The notes: generated from the letters alone by a model not told the origin. A stretch of 34,226 nucleotides of DNA from M2408 sp044348665 (GCA_044348665.1 JBIKSI010000017.1:1-34226); one strand, 5' to 3'. Counted from the stretch's first letter, positions 16,099-24,669 are shown. Translations and numbers: made by a program.

Positions 16099-16132
16099 AA
16101 AGTTAAAAGTTGAAAGTTAAAAGTTAAAAGTG
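16094..16132. repeat. Copy 3 of the GTTAAAAGT/GTGAAAAG intergenic repeat
   Basis: Tandem units GTGAAAA-GTTAAAA-GTTGAAA-GTTAAAA-GTTAAAA-GTG overlap the stop codon of the methyltransferase gene and extend past it. The 13-mer AGTGAAAAGTTAA (16094-16106) recurs inverted within 1611-1645. Confidence 0.7.
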
Positions 16133-16203
16133 ATGCACTTAAGTATTCATTATAGAACAAATAAATTAAATAGTTTTTATTTCTAATAAAAATAAAAAAA
16201 TAT

Positions 16204-16211
16204 TAGCTTTG
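16204..16211 (+). promoter_or_regulatory. -7 box of the DUF1569 gene
   Basis: TAGCTTTG matches TAnnTTTG exactly, 29 bases before the ATG at 16241. Confidence 0.55.
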
Positions 16212-16240
16212 AAACAAATTGAAATACAAAAAATAAAAAA

Positions 16241-16699
16241 ATGGCAATACCAAATATTTTTACAGAAGAAGTCAGTAAACAAATTATTGACCGAATTAAT
16301 AAATTAAGTCCTGAAACACAAGCCTTGTGGGGAAAAATGAATGTGTCACAAATGTTAGCACATTGCAATGTTACTTATGAAATGATTTACACGGATAAAC
16401 ATCCAAAATCAGGTGCGTTTACAAAATTCATGTTGAAATTGTTTGTTAAAAAAACGGTTGTAGGTGAAAAGTTATATGCCAAAAATGGTCAAACAGCACC
16501 TGCGTTTAAAATAAGTGATTCTCGCGAATTTGAAAAAGAGAAAAATCTATTAATCGAAAACATTGAACGTACACAAAAATTGGGTGAAGCGCATTTTGAT
16601 GGCAAAGAATCTCATTCCTTTGGAGTTTTGACAAAAAATGAATGGAACAATATGTTCTACAAGCATTTAGATCACCATTTAAGTCAGTTTGGAGCGTAG
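16241..16699 (+). CDS. DUF1569 (DinB-like) family protein
   Basis: The 152-residue cytoplasmic protein matches the DUF1569 family of the DinB-like four-helix-bundle superfamily. Diagnostic stretches are MNVSQMLAHCNVTYEM (33-48) with His41, and the C-terminal YKHLDHHLSQFG (140-151) with His142, His145 and His146. These histidines sit where DinB-fold proteins bind a divalent metal. Reactions in this superfamily include bacillithiol or mycothiol chemistry, but none is established for this branch. It has its own -7 box, and no operon partner is evident. Confidence 0.82.
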   Translation: MAIPNIFTEEVSKQIIDRINKLSPETQALWGKMNVSQMLAHCNVTYEMIYTDKHPKSGAFTKFMLKLFVKKTVVGEKLYAKNGQTAPAFKISDSREFEKEKNLLIENIERTQKLGEAHFDGKESHSFGVLTKNEWNNMFYKHLDHHLSQFGA

Positions 16700-16871
16700 T
16701 GAGTAATAAATAATGAATGATAAATTTTAGAATGATTACAGGTTTATTGAAGAGTTACAAGCAAAACAGCACTACCTTAAAACCCATATGGGTCAGAAAA
16801 CCAAATAAATGCACTATAAATAAAATTTGATTTGCAGGTAATTTTAGAAACATTAATCAGATTGGCTTAAA

Positions 16872-17354
16872 ATGAGAATTCAAATAACTTCAACTAATAT
16901 TTTTTCTAACCTAATAAAAATATTTTTTGTTTGTACGATAATTAGCTGTTCAACAAAAGAAAAAAAACATAATATTAAAGCTAACAAACCTTCATCGCAA
17001 AATAAAATTGACCAGTCTATTTTAAATAGTAAACAAAGTAAAATGCGAAAAAATGAAGATTGGATTTATGATACAATATTTTCAATTGAAGAGGTACAAA
17101 AAGAAAACGAATATCTCGTAAAACAAACGAAAGGTGATAGAAATTTAAGTGTTGTGATTTATTCTTATCCTAATGCTATAAATAATTATTATTGGATTAA
17201 AGTTTGGGAAGACAATGATGATGCCTATGCTACGCACTTTAATTTTTATGTATATACTAAAACAAGAAAAATAATGTTTTATGATACAGTTAATGACACA
17301 TTGCTTGAACTACAAGTCTGGAAAAAGGATTACAAATACTTTAATTTTAAATAA
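16872..17354 (+). CDS. Lipoprotein of unknown function
   Basis: The 160-residue product starts at ATG 16872. A hydrophobic stretch at about 10-25 ends TIISC, giving a likely lipidated Cys26. A lysine/serine/asparagine-rich linker (27-60) follows, then a compact domain with DWIYDTIFSIEEV, NNYYWIKVWEDNDDAYATHF and FYVYTKTRKIMFYDT. I do not recognise the family. The last part is beta-patterned and acidic. The gene has no close neighbour and is followed by a cassette-like repeat (17357-17500), so it may be an acquired orphan gene. It is slightly more AT-rich than its neighbours by eye. Confidence 0.65.
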   Translation: MRIQITSTNIFSNLIKIFFVCTIISCSTKEKKHNIKANKPSSQNKIDQSILNSKQSKMRKNEDWIYDTIFSIEEVQKENEYLVKQTKGDRNLSVVIYSYPNAINNYYWIKVWEDNDDAYATHFNFYVYTKTRKIMFYDTVNDTLLELQVWKKDYKYFNFK

Positions 17355-17356
17355 AT

Positions 17357-17500
17357 TAACAGCCCATAACATTGCCTTTAGCGCCACCGCCAGAACATTT
17401 TAATGGAAAGTTTTGGTACTTAAAAGAAAAAACAGTAGTTTTTAATAAACAGAATCGAGTGGCTGTAATCGCCTAGCCGCAAACCGTCTGCGAATAATAT
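17357..17500. repeat. Cassette-like intergenic element with inverted ends
   Basis: The stretch between two orphan genes opens with TTAACAGCCCATAAC and GC-rich TTTAGCGCCACCGCC. It closes with GAGTGGCTGTAATCGCCTAG and CCGCAAACCGTCTGCG. ACAGCC (17359-17364) is the exact complement of GGCTGT (17461-17466), and one extra C extends the match by a base. The middle is AT-rich. From memory, near-identical words recur between orphan genes in other Bacteroidota genomes, somewhat like attC sites of gene cassettes. Only one copy is in this window. Confidence 0.5.
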
Positions 17501-17526
17501 TTAACAAAATTAATGCTTGAAAAAGA

Positions 17527-17988
17527 ATGAAAAATGTAAAATTTGAAATTTTGTATGCTCTTTTTTCCATCCTATTTTTTAGTGCTGCATTTTTTTCAAA
17601 AGATTCTTTAAATATTGTTGACCACGACACCTATTATGTAATGTCAAATAATTTTCTGTTTACTACTTTAGCTCTTATCTTTTTATTTTTTGTGGTAATA
17701 AATTGGCTATTTAGATTTATAAATAAACCATTAAATCAGCGTCTGAATTTGTTACATTTTTCTACAACTACGATTGTAATAATATTAGGTGCATTTATAA
17801 TACATTTTTCATCTAGCAATAACGCTGAAAGAATTTATGAAAATTACAGTGTTTATGGAGAATTTGACTCAAAAACCTATTCTGCCTTTGATTTTAACTA
17901 TGTTTTAGCCATTATTTTTTTGTTTGGAATCTTAGTTCAATTATTTTTTCTTATTAATGTATTTATTGCAATTTTTAAGCGAAAATAA
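17527..17988 (+). CDS. Small four-helix membrane protein with HDTYYV motif
   Basis: The 153-residue inner-membrane protein has hydrophobic helices at about 8-24, 40-64, 76-95 and 123-150. Residues 33-38, HDTYYV, open the second helix. The same word opens the helix of haem-copper oxidase subunit I that carries two haem and copper histidines (HDTYYVVAHFH); here those positions read MSNN, so the ligands are missing. A polar loop between helices 3 and 4 has many Tyr, Ser and acidic residues. The function is unknown and oxidase activity is not possible for a protein this small. It lies directly after the cassette-like element and 305 bases before ndk. Confidence 0.65.
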   Translation: MKNVKFEILYALFSILFFSAAFFSKDSLNIVDHDTYYVMSNNFLFTTLALIFLFFVVINWLFRFINKPLNQRLNLLHFSTTTIVIILGAFIIHFSSSNNAERIYENYSVYGEFDSKTYSAFDFNYVLAIIFLFGILVQLFFLINVFIAIFKRK

Positions 17989-18293
17989 AAATAACTAGAT
18001 TTATAACTACTCAAATCCATTTCTTTCACTGAAAAAAAATATTGACTAGCTTTTGGCATGGACTTTTGTTTATTGCGCCTTTCAAGATAAAGAGAGCTTG
18101 CCGATGTTAGTCGAAATCAACTTTACAAATTCTAAATAAAAACTGCCTATGTTAATAGCCATTTATTATTCATTAAACAACATTTATCATTTAAAATTCA
18201 TAATTCAACAATTCATAATTCAATAATTTATCACTGATAACTCAAATTTCACAATTAAAAGTGTATCTTTGCACTCGATTTTAAAATAAAAAA
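17989..18293. other. 305-base gene-free stretch before ndk
   Basis: No plausible gene is seen. It holds AGTCGAAATCAAC at 18109-18121, which recurs at 31959-31971 before cysD. It also has a 13-bp tandem word ATTCATAATTCAA at 18196-18208 and 18211-18223. The ndk -7 box is at its right end. Confidence 0.55.
18264..18271 (+). promoter_or_regulatory. -7 box of ndk
   Basis: TATCTTTG is an exact TAnnTTTG match, 22 bases before the ndk ATG. Confidence 0.65.
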
Positions 18294-18713
18294 ATGGCAA
18301 CTAACAGAACATTTACAATGTTGAAGCCCGACGCAATTGAAAACGGGCACATGGGGAAAATTATTGATATGATTATCAATGCTGGTTTTCAAATTAAAGC
18401 GATGAAATACACGCAACTAACTACAGAACAAGCGCAAAAATTTTACGAAGTTCACGCTGAAAGACCATTCTATGGTGAATTAGTTGAGTATATGACTTCT
18501 GGACCAATCGTTGCTGCAATCTTAGAGAAAGAAAATGCAGTTGCTGATTTCAGAACATTAATTGGTGCTACTGATCCTGCTGAAGCAGCTGAAGGTACAA
18601 TTCGTAAAGCTTACGCAGAAAATAAAGGAAGAAACGCAGTTCACGGATCTGATTCTGATGAAAATGCTGAAATTGAAGGTAAATTTCATTTCGCTGCAAA
18701 CGAAGTTTTCTAA
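18294..18713 (+). CDS. ndk: Nucleoside diphosphate kinase
   Basis: This cytoplasmic enzyme transfers the gamma-phosphate of ATP to nucleoside diphosphates through a phospho-histidine, balancing NTP and dNTP pools. The 139-residue protein is of normal length. The active-site signature NAVHGSDS is at residues 114-121 with His117 as the phosphorylated residue. The N-terminal TFTMLKPDA (6-14) with Lys11 and RPFYGELVEYM (57-67) are also conserved. It has its own promoter and a strong terminator, so it is a single-gene unit. Confidence 0.96.
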   Translation: MATNRTFTMLKPDAIENGHMGKIIDMIINAGFQIKAMKYTQLTTEQAQKFYEVHAERPFYGELVEYMTSGPIVAAILEKENAVADFRTLIGATDPAEAAEGTIRKAYAENKGRNAVHGSDSDENAEIEGKFHFAANEVF

Positions 18714-18733
18714 TTCTTGATAAACTTTTTAGG

Positions 18734-18763
18734 AAGTCGAGCAAATTTTGTTCGGCTTTTTTT
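18734..18763 (+). terminator. Intrinsic terminator of ndk
   Basis: AAGTCGAGC (18734-18742) pairs with GTTCGGCTT (18750-18758), nine pairs including two G-U, around loop AAATTTT, then seven T. It starts about 20 bases after the ndk stop. Confidence 0.8.
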
Positions 18764-18780
18764 ATTTAATAAGATTTACT

Positions 18781-18810
18781 TTTGTTTTTCATTTACTTTC
18801 TTTATCTTTA
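18781..18810 (+). promoter_or_regulatory. Promoter of the lipoprotein pair
   Basis: TTTG at 18781-18784 and TATCTTTA at 18803-18810 (seven of eight matches to TAnnTTTG) are spaced by 18 bases. The ATG at 18829 follows 18 bases on. Confidence 0.5.
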
Positions 18811-18828
18811 CAATCGAAATAAATTCGA

Positions 18829-19509
18829 ATGAAATTAATAAACACTGCTTATTTACTGGTTCTTTTTGTATTCTTATTTTCCTGCGCAGAAGAAAAAAAA
18901 GAAGTGTCTGAAGGAATAATTACCTACGAAATAGATTATCCTGAAATAAAAGATAATTTTTTCTTATATCACGTTTTGCCAAAAGAACTTAAGACCTCTT
19001 TCAAAAATGATGCGATGGAGTTGAAAATTAAGAAGGCAAACATGGAAAATACCCTCGTTGTTGATTCTAAAAACAAAAAAATAACAGCCTATTACAATTA
19101 TGGAGAAATTTTTACTTCATATTTAGATCAAAATGATATCAGTAAAGTAATTAAAAAACACCCCAACTATAAAATTACAATTACTAAAGAAAAAGATACT
19201 TTACTTGGTTTTGATATTCAAAAAGCCATTGCCATTGATCCAAAATTTCCTTCAAAAAAAATCGAAATATGGTTTACAGAAAACATCAAAACCCAAAACT
19301 CCAATTGGTTTAATGGTTTTAATGAAATCCCAGGTGTATTGCTAAAATATAGCATTATTCAATATGGAATAAGAATGGAATTCAAATCTAAAAAGTTTGA
19401 AAATGTAACTATTTCAGATTCTATCGTTAATTTAAATAGGCCAGGGAAAGTTATTCCCCACCAAGAATACGACAAACGAATTAATGAACTTTTTGAATCC
19501 TTTAAATGA
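18829..19509 (+). CDS. Lipoprotein, GLPGLI/DUF4412-like
   Basis: The 226-residue product begins MKLINTAYLL and has a lipobox FLFSC with Cys19 as the lipidation site. The mature part opens with EGIITYEIDYPE, a pattern shared with the next gene (EGKMVYQVQLSD) and with GLPGLI or DUF4412-type Bacteroidota proteins. A beta-rich body follows, with KITITKEKDTLLGFDIQKA and EIWFTENI, as in LolA/LppX-like half-barrels that bind lipids or peptides. The specific function is unknown. The stop overlaps the next start by four bases (ATGA), so the two are cotranslated. The pair sits between ndk and ftsK. Confidence 0.68.
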   Translation: MKLINTAYLLVLFVFLFSCAEEKKEVSEGIITYEIDYPEIKDNFFLYHVLPKELKTSFKNDAMELKIKKANMENTLVVDSKNKKITAYYNYGEIFTSYLDQNDISKVIKKHPNYKITITKEKDTLLGFDIQKAIAIDPKFPSKKIEIWFTENIKTQNSNWFNGFNEIPGVLLKYSIIQYGIRMEFKSKKFENVTISDSIVNLNRPGKVIPHQEYDKRINELFESFK

Positions 19510-20156
19510 AAAATTTTCTCTTTATTGTTCTGCTATTTGCTATTTTTTTTATCGGATTTTCACAAGAATATCTTCCTTTTGAAGGGAAAATGGTCTATCA
19601 AGTGCAATTATCTGATTCGGTAGATTCAAAACCGCATCAAAGTAAATTTGTAACTATTTACACAAATGACACACTTGTTCGAGTAGAGAGCGAATCAAAT
19701 CAACTTGGTTCACAAGTCATGATAAAACATTTGACTTTGAATAAGTACTACATTTTGTTAGAACTGAACAATCAAAAATTTGCAATTCAGCATTTGGTTG
19801 AAAATGATACCATTGCCTCGAAATATTCATTTGAGAACAAACGTAAAAAGAAAAAAATTCTTGGTAAAAAAGCAAAAAAGACAATAGTTAGTTTTGCAAA
19901 TTCTCTCAATTCACCGAAAACGGCCATGTATTATTATCCTGAATACAGTCCAAAATACTTGGATGCCTTAAAAGGAATTTCAGGCTTACCTGTTGATTAT
20001 TACTTATTTACAGAAGAAGGTGTTTATCACTACAAACTGATAGAATTTAAAGCGGAAAAAGTTAATCGGGATATTTTCGGTATTCCAAAAGACTATAAAA
20101 AAGTGAGTTTCGATGTATTTTTGAATGCCGTAATGGATAATAATCCTCAGAAATAA
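19506..20156 (+). CDS. Secreted beta-rich protein, partner of the preceding lipoprotein
   Basis: The 216-residue protein starts at ATG 19506 with a signal peptide (1-19, ending IGFSQ) but no lipobox, so it is likely a soluble periplasmic protein. Its first strand EGKMVYQVQLSD aligns in position with the matching strand of the upstream lipoprotein, and both have a later helix-turn with GISGLPVDYYLF or NEIPGVLLKY. This suggests the two are distant paralogues acting together. A lysine-rich loop (NKRKKKKILGKKAKK, about 113-127) is unusual and could bind acidic partners such as phospholipid head groups. No catalytic motif is seen. Confidence 0.65.
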   Translation: MKNFLFIVLLFAIFFIGFSQEYLPFEGKMVYQVQLSDSVDSKPHQSKFVTIYTNDTLVRVESESNQLGSQVMIKHLTLNKYYILLELNNQKFAIQHLVENDTIASKYSFENKRKKKKILGKKAKKTIVSFANSLNSPKTAMYYYPEYSPKYLDALKGISGLPVDYYLFTEEGVYHYKLIEFKAEKVNRDIFGIPKDYKKVSFDVFLNAVMDNNPQK

Positions 20157-20255
20157 TTGACTAACATTTGATTGTTTAAACTTACTTTAATTTCTTATTT
20201 TATCACTACTAAATCTTTGTATTTTCGTAAGTTGTATCAATTGTGAATATATAGA

Positions 20256-22832
20256 ATGTCGAAAGAAAATACATACAGGTCAAAAGAAGATTTATTGGAG
20301 GAAAGTAAAGCGGAAAATGTGAAAAATTCTGCCAAATCTAGTGCGAAAAAAAGTGCTCCTGCCTCTAAAGTTAAATTTAAGAACCCAATTAGCTCACTTT
20401 CAGAAAAAATTGATAAAAAAAAGACGAAAAGAATCATTGGTTCTATTTTAGTTTTGCTCTCATTCTTTTTCTTTTTTGCTTGTCTTTCCTATTTTTTCAC
20501 ATGGAAACAAGATCAAGATCGTGTCATAGAAAAAGGTTTGTTTCAGTTTCTTTTTGAGTCGAATGTAGAACCAGTTTCCAATTGGTTTGGTAAACTCGGA
20601 GCATGGGTTTCTCACCTTTTTATTTATCGTTGGTTTGGTTTTTCTTCCTTCGGATTTTCATTTTTGCTTTTCATTATAGGATTCAAATTCCTCTTAGATA
20701 TTGATATTCTTCCCCTTCGAAAAACTATCGCTGTAACACTTGTAGGAATTGTTTGGTTTTCGCTCTTTTTTGGTTTTTTTGCAAACATCATAAACTACGC
20801 TGGTGGAACATTTGGATTTCACATCAATCAGTGGTTAAGTTTTACTTTCGGGAAATTTGGAGCGTTTTTGGCAATTGCTGTTCTTTTGTACATACTTTTA
20901 ATTGCTCTTTTTAACCCAGATTTCAAGGCTTTATGGAATAAATATGTTTCAGGTGGCGCAACAAAATTGAACGATGAGGAAGAATTTGATGATGGTGAAA
21001 ATAAATTAATGTACGCCGATATTCATGCTGTGAATACCATTCGCGACGAGGATATCGAAGATGAATACATTTCTGAAACTGTAAATTTTGACGAAGATGA
21101 AGAAGAAGATGATTTGGCAGACAGCGATTTTGTAGTAATTCACAAACCTGCGCCAAGTGCGAAAGAAAAATACAATCCGGACGATGATTTCGAAATAGAA
21201 ATTCCAGAATCCTTAGACGAATTTACGGAACCTTTGATTTCAAATGAATTAGAAATAAACAAACCTGTGGAGGACAAAATTCTTTCCGACGATGAAACGG
21301 ATAAATTGCGTCAAGAATACGGTGAATACGATCCAAAATTAGATTTATCTTCTTATGTCTTGCCTTCAATTGATTTATTGCGCGATTGGGGAACGAGTCA
21401 AATAAATATTGATAAATCGGAATTAGAAGGACACAAAAATCGAATTGTTGAAACTTTAACGAATTTCAAAATAGAAATTTCCAAGATTAAAGCTACGGTT
21501 GGTCCAACGGTTACTTTATATGAAATTGTTCCTGCCCCAGGAGTGAAAATTTCAAAAATTAAGAACTTGGAAGATGATATTGCTTTAAGTCTTTCTGCAT
21601 TAGGAATTAGAATTATTGCGCCAATTCCGGGGAAAGGAACAATTGGTATCGAAGTTCCAAATAGCAAACCTGAAATGGTTTCTATGCGTTCCTTGATTGC
21701 TTCTGAGAAATTCCAAAATTCTGACTTCGAATTGCCAGTGGTTCTAGGAAAAACAATCACCAATGAGACTTATACCTTTGACTTGACAAAAATGCCTCAC
21801 CTTTTGGTTGCAGGTTCAACTGGACAAGGGAAATCGGTTGGTTTGAATGCAATTTTAATTTCAATTCTTTACAAAAAACATCCAGCGCAAGTAAAATTTG
21901 TTTTAATTGACCCTAAAAAGGTGGAATTAACACTTTACAACCGAATTGAACGCCATTTCCTTGCTAAACTTCCTGGTGAAGGAGACGCAATTATAACAGA
22001 TGTAACCAAAGTTGTAAACACATTAAATTCCTTGTGTATCGAGATGGATGCTCGTTATGAATTATTGAAGGATGCGCAAGTTAGAACGATTATTGAATAC
22101 AATGCGAAATTTATTTCACGCCGATTGAATCCTGAAAAAGGACATCGTTACCTTCCATACATTGTCGTATTAATTGATGAGTTTGCGGATTTAATTATGA
22201 CCGCAGGAAAAGAAATTGAAAAACCAATTGCTCGTATTGCACAATTAGCGCGTGCCATTGGAATTCACTTGATTGTTGCAACACAAAGGCCTTCTGTAAA
22301 TGTAATTACAGGTATGATTAAAGCGAATTTCCCAGCTAGAATTGCATTTAGAGTGCAGTCGGTTGTCGATTCTCGAACCATTTTGGATACATCTGGAGCA
22401 AATCAATTAATTGGTCGTGGAGATATGCTAATTTCAACTGGATCAGATATTATTCGCCTTCAGTGTGGATTTGTCGACACGCCTGAAGTAGATGCAATTT
22501 GTGCTTTTATTGGAGATCAGCGAGCTTATCCTGAGGCACTTCAATTACCAGAATATGTGGGAGAAGGAGCAACAGAAGGCAATGATGTCGATTTAGATGA
22601 CATTGATTCCATGTTTGTTGAGGCAGCCAAAATCGTCGTAATCCACCAACAAGGTTCAGCAAGTTTATTGCAGCGAAAATTAAAATTAGGTTATAACCGT
22701 GCAGGCAGAATCATTGATCAACTCGAAGGTTACGGAATCATTGGTCCATTCCAAGGGAGTAAAGCTCGAGAAGTTCTTTTCGATAATGAACAAGCTGTAG
22801 TTGAATACCTGAACGGGAAAGGAGTATATTAG
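20256..22832 (+). CDS. ftsK: DNA translocase FtsK/SpoIIIE family
   Basis: This membrane-anchored ATPase pumps chromosomal DNA through the closing septum and couples division to chromosome resolution. The 858-residue protein has a lysine-rich N-terminus (1-58) and four predicted helices within about 60-220. An acidic linker follows (about 238-345), with many Asp and Glu instead of the Pro/Gln-rich linker of E. coli. In the motor domain the Walker A GSTGQGKS is at 520-527 and the Walker B LIDEF has Asp641 and Glu642. The C-terminal gamma winged-helix domain (about 795-858) includes LLQRKLKLGYNRAGRI and LEGYGIIGP, which normally reads KOPS-type polarity signals. The length is normal for Bacteroidota. 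Confidence 0.95.
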   Translation: MSKENTYRSKEDLLEESKAENVKNSAKSSAKKSAPASKVKFKNPISSLSEKIDKKKTKRIIGSILVLLSFFFFFACLSYFFTWKQDQDRVIEKGLFQFLFESNVEPVSNWFGKLGAWVSHLFIYRWFGFSSFGFSFLLFIIGFKFLLDIDILPLRKTIAVTLVGIVWFSLFFGFFANIINYAGGTFGFHINQWLSFTFGKFGAFLAIAVLLYILLIALFNPDFKALWNKYVSGGATKLNDEEEFDDGENKLMYADIHAVNTIRDEDIEDEYISETVNFDEDEEEDDLADSDFVVIHKPAPSAKEKYNPDDDFEIEIPESLDEFTEPLISNELEINKPVEDKILSDDETDKLRQEYGEYDPKLDLSSYVLPSIDLLRDWGTSQINIDKSELEGHKNRIVETLTNFKIEISKIKATVGPTVTLYEIVPAPGVKISKIKNLEDDIALSLSALGIRIIAPIPGKGTIGIEVPNSKPEMVSMRSLIASEKFQNSDFELPVVLGKTITNETYTFDLTKMPHLLVAGSTGQGKSVGLNAILISILYKKHPAQVKFVLIDPKKVELTLYNRIERHFLAKLPGEGDAIITDVTKVVNTLNSLCIEMDARYELLKDAQVRTIIEYNAKFISRRLNPEKGHRYLPYIVVLIDEFADLIMTAGKEIEKPIARIAQLARAIGIHLIVATQRPSVNVITGMIKANFPARIAFRVQSVVDSRTILDTSGANQLIGRGDMLISTGSDIIRLQCGFVDTPEVDAICAFIGDQRAYPEALQLPEYVGEGATEGNDVDLDDIDSMFVEAAKIVVIHQQGSASLLQRKLKLGYNRAGRIIDQLEGYGIIGPFQGSKAREVLFDNEQAVVEYLNGKGVY

Positions 22833-23076
22833 TGAAGTGTTTTTAGAACTTTTTTCTCTGAAATCTCACCTTGATTCAAGATAAAGAAATTAGTTTCTAT
22901 AAGTTTTTTCTAAATTGCATTTAGTAAAATCCATTTTATAGTCAAGAAAATCATCTTACTAAAATAATCAATAAACTTGATTTTACATTGATTTAATTGG
23001 GACAATCATACATTCATTTATTTTATTTTTTATTGATATTATTACACAATAATCAATTCAAAACTCATTTTTTTAT

Positions 23077-23084
23077 TACTTTTG
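23077..23084 (+). promoter_or_regulatory. -7 box of the biotin carboxylase gene
   Basis: TACTTTTG matches TAnnTTTG exactly, 17 bases before the ATG at 23102. No clear -33 TTTG precedes it. Confidence 0.5.
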
Positions 23085-23101
23085 AAGCCTAATTCAATAC
23101 C

Positions 23102-24586
23102 ATGAAAAAAGTCTTAATCGCAAATAGAGGAGAAATAGCAAGAAGAGTTATTCGTACGCTAAAAAAAATGAACATTAAAAGTGTTGCTGTTTATTCGGAT
23201 GCAGATGCTAATGCGCCACATGTTCTAGAAGCAGATGAGGCAGTTTATTTAGGTAAATCGCCATCTTCAGAAAGTTATTTGCGACAAGATGAAATTTTGC
23301 GTTATTGTAAAGAATTGGGTGTTGACGGAATTCATCCAGGTTACGGATTTTTGTCTGAGAATGCAACTTTTGCTCAAAAAGTAAAGGAAGCGGGAATTAC
23401 ATTTATTGGCCCTTCTCCCGAAGCAATGAATATTATGGGCGATAAGCTTTCTGCAAAGCAAGCCGTAAAAGAATACGATGTGCCATTGGTTCCTGGAATT
23501 GATCGTGCAATTACAGATGTAAATGAAGCCTTGGAAATTGCAAAAATGGTAGGATTTCCAGTCTTAATCAAAGCTTCAGCTGGTGGTGGCGGAAAAGGAA
23601 TGCGTTTAGTTGAAAACTTGGAAGAATTGCCTGAACAAATGAAAATGGCACAAAGTGAGGCTCGTTCTTCTTTCGGTGACGATGCAGTTTTTATTGAAAA
23701 ATTTGTTACAAAGCCACGTCATATTGAAATTCAAGTTTTTGCAGATACATTAGGCAATTACGTTTATCTTTTTGAAAGAGAATGTTCTGTTCAAAGAAGG
23801 CACCAAAAAGTAATTGAAGAAGCTCCAAGTGCTGTGCTTACTGAAGAAATTAGAAAAAAAATGGGCGAAGCAGCTGTGGCTGTTTGTAAAGCTTGTGATT
23901 ATGTTGGAGCTGGAACAGTGGAATTTTTGATTGATGCAGATTTGAATTTTTATTTCTTGGAAATGAACACTCGTTTGCAAGTGGAGCATCCCGTTACGGA
24001 AGAAATTACTGGTTTAGACTTAGTGGAATGGCAAATTCGTGTTGCTAGAGGTGAAAAATTACCGAAATTACAAGATGAATTAAAAATCAATGGTCACGCA
24101 ATCGAAGTTCGTGTTTACGCTGAAGACGCCTTAAATGGATTCACACCAGACATTGGAAATTTACGTCGTTATAGAATCCCGCAAGGAGAACATGTGCGTG
24201 TAGATGATGCCTTTGAAGAAGGAATGGAAATTCCAATTTATTACGATCCGATGATTGCTAAATTATGTGTTTGGGGCGAAACAAGAGAAATTGCCATTGA
24301 AAATACGATTAAGGCGATTGATGATTATCAAATTTCGGGTTTAAAAACGACTTTGGATTTTGGTAAATTTGTAATGAAACACGAAGCTTTTCGCTCAGGC
24401 GACTTTGATACAAACTTTGTAAAACAATATTTTTCTGACCCAAAAATTATCGTTGAAGCGATGCAAGAAGAAAAAGAAGCTTTGTTATCAAGTGTAGATC
24501 AAATTTGGAATCAGATTGAAAGTAATAAACGTAAGGAATTTACTTCTCGACCTGTTCATGGAGCTTGGAAATTGATGCGGATTTGA
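23102..24586 (+). CDS. accC: Biotin carboxylase (AccC-type subunit)
   Basis: This ATP-grasp enzyme carboxylates biotin on a carrier protein using bicarbonate and ATP, supplying acetyl-CoA carboxylase or a related acyl-CoA carboxylase. The N-terminal domain starts KKVLIANRGEIARRV. The glycine loop GGGGKGMR is at 161-168. The catalytic set in EMNTRLQVEHP is at 287-297 (Glu287, Asn289, Arg291, Glu295), at nearly the same numbering as E. coli AccC. At 494 residues it is about 45 longer than E. coli AccC, the excess being at the C-terminus, as is common for propionyl-CoA-type subunits. No accB or carboxyltransferase gene is beside it, so the acyl substrate is not fixed by context. Confidence 0.9.
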   Translation: MKKVLIANRGEIARRVIRTLKKMNIKSVAVYSDADANAPHVLEADEAVYLGKSPSSESYLRQDEILRYCKELGVDGIHPGYGFLSENATFAQKVKEAGITFIGPSPEAMNIMGDKLSAKQAVKEYDVPLVPGIDRAITDVNEALEIAKMVGFPVLIKASAGGGGKGMRLVENLEELPEQMKMAQSEARSSFGDDAVFIEKFVTKPRHIEIQVFADTLGNYVYLFERECSVQRRHQKVIEEAPSAVLTEEIRKKMGEAAVAVCKACDYVGAGTVEFLIDADLNFYFLEMNTRLQVEHPVTEEITGLDLVEWQIRVARGEKLPKLQDELKINGHAIEVRVYAEDALNGFTPDIGNLRRYRIPQGEHVRVDDAFEEGMEIPIYYDPMIAKLCVWGETREIAIENTIKAIDDYQISGLKTTLDFGKFVMKHEAFRSGDFDTNFVKQYFSDPKIIVEAMQEEKEALLSSVDQIWNQIESNKRKEFTSRPVHGAWKLMRI

Positions 24587-24602
24587 TTTGCAAGAATTTG
24601 GA

Positions 24603-24627
24603 GTTGAAGTTTAAGAGTGAAAAATGC
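24603..24627. repeat. Copy 4 of the GTTAAAAGT/GTGAAAAG intergenic repeat
   Basis: GTTGAAGTTTAAGAGTGAAAAATG lies in the gap between accC and the ZIP gene and has the shared 11-mer TTAAGAGTGAA at 24611-24621. It is followed by a different low-complexity run, AATCTGTAATCTGCTAATCTGTAAT. Confidence 0.55.
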
Positions 24628-24669
24628 AGAATTAAATCTGTAATCTGCTAATCTGTAATTTTTCAATCT

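Noticed and set aside
22920..22963. TTTAGTAA/TTACTAAA inverted repeat in the gap before accC
   Set aside because: Eight AT-rich bases with a 28-base loop are expected by chance in this composition; nothing else in 22833-23076 stands out.
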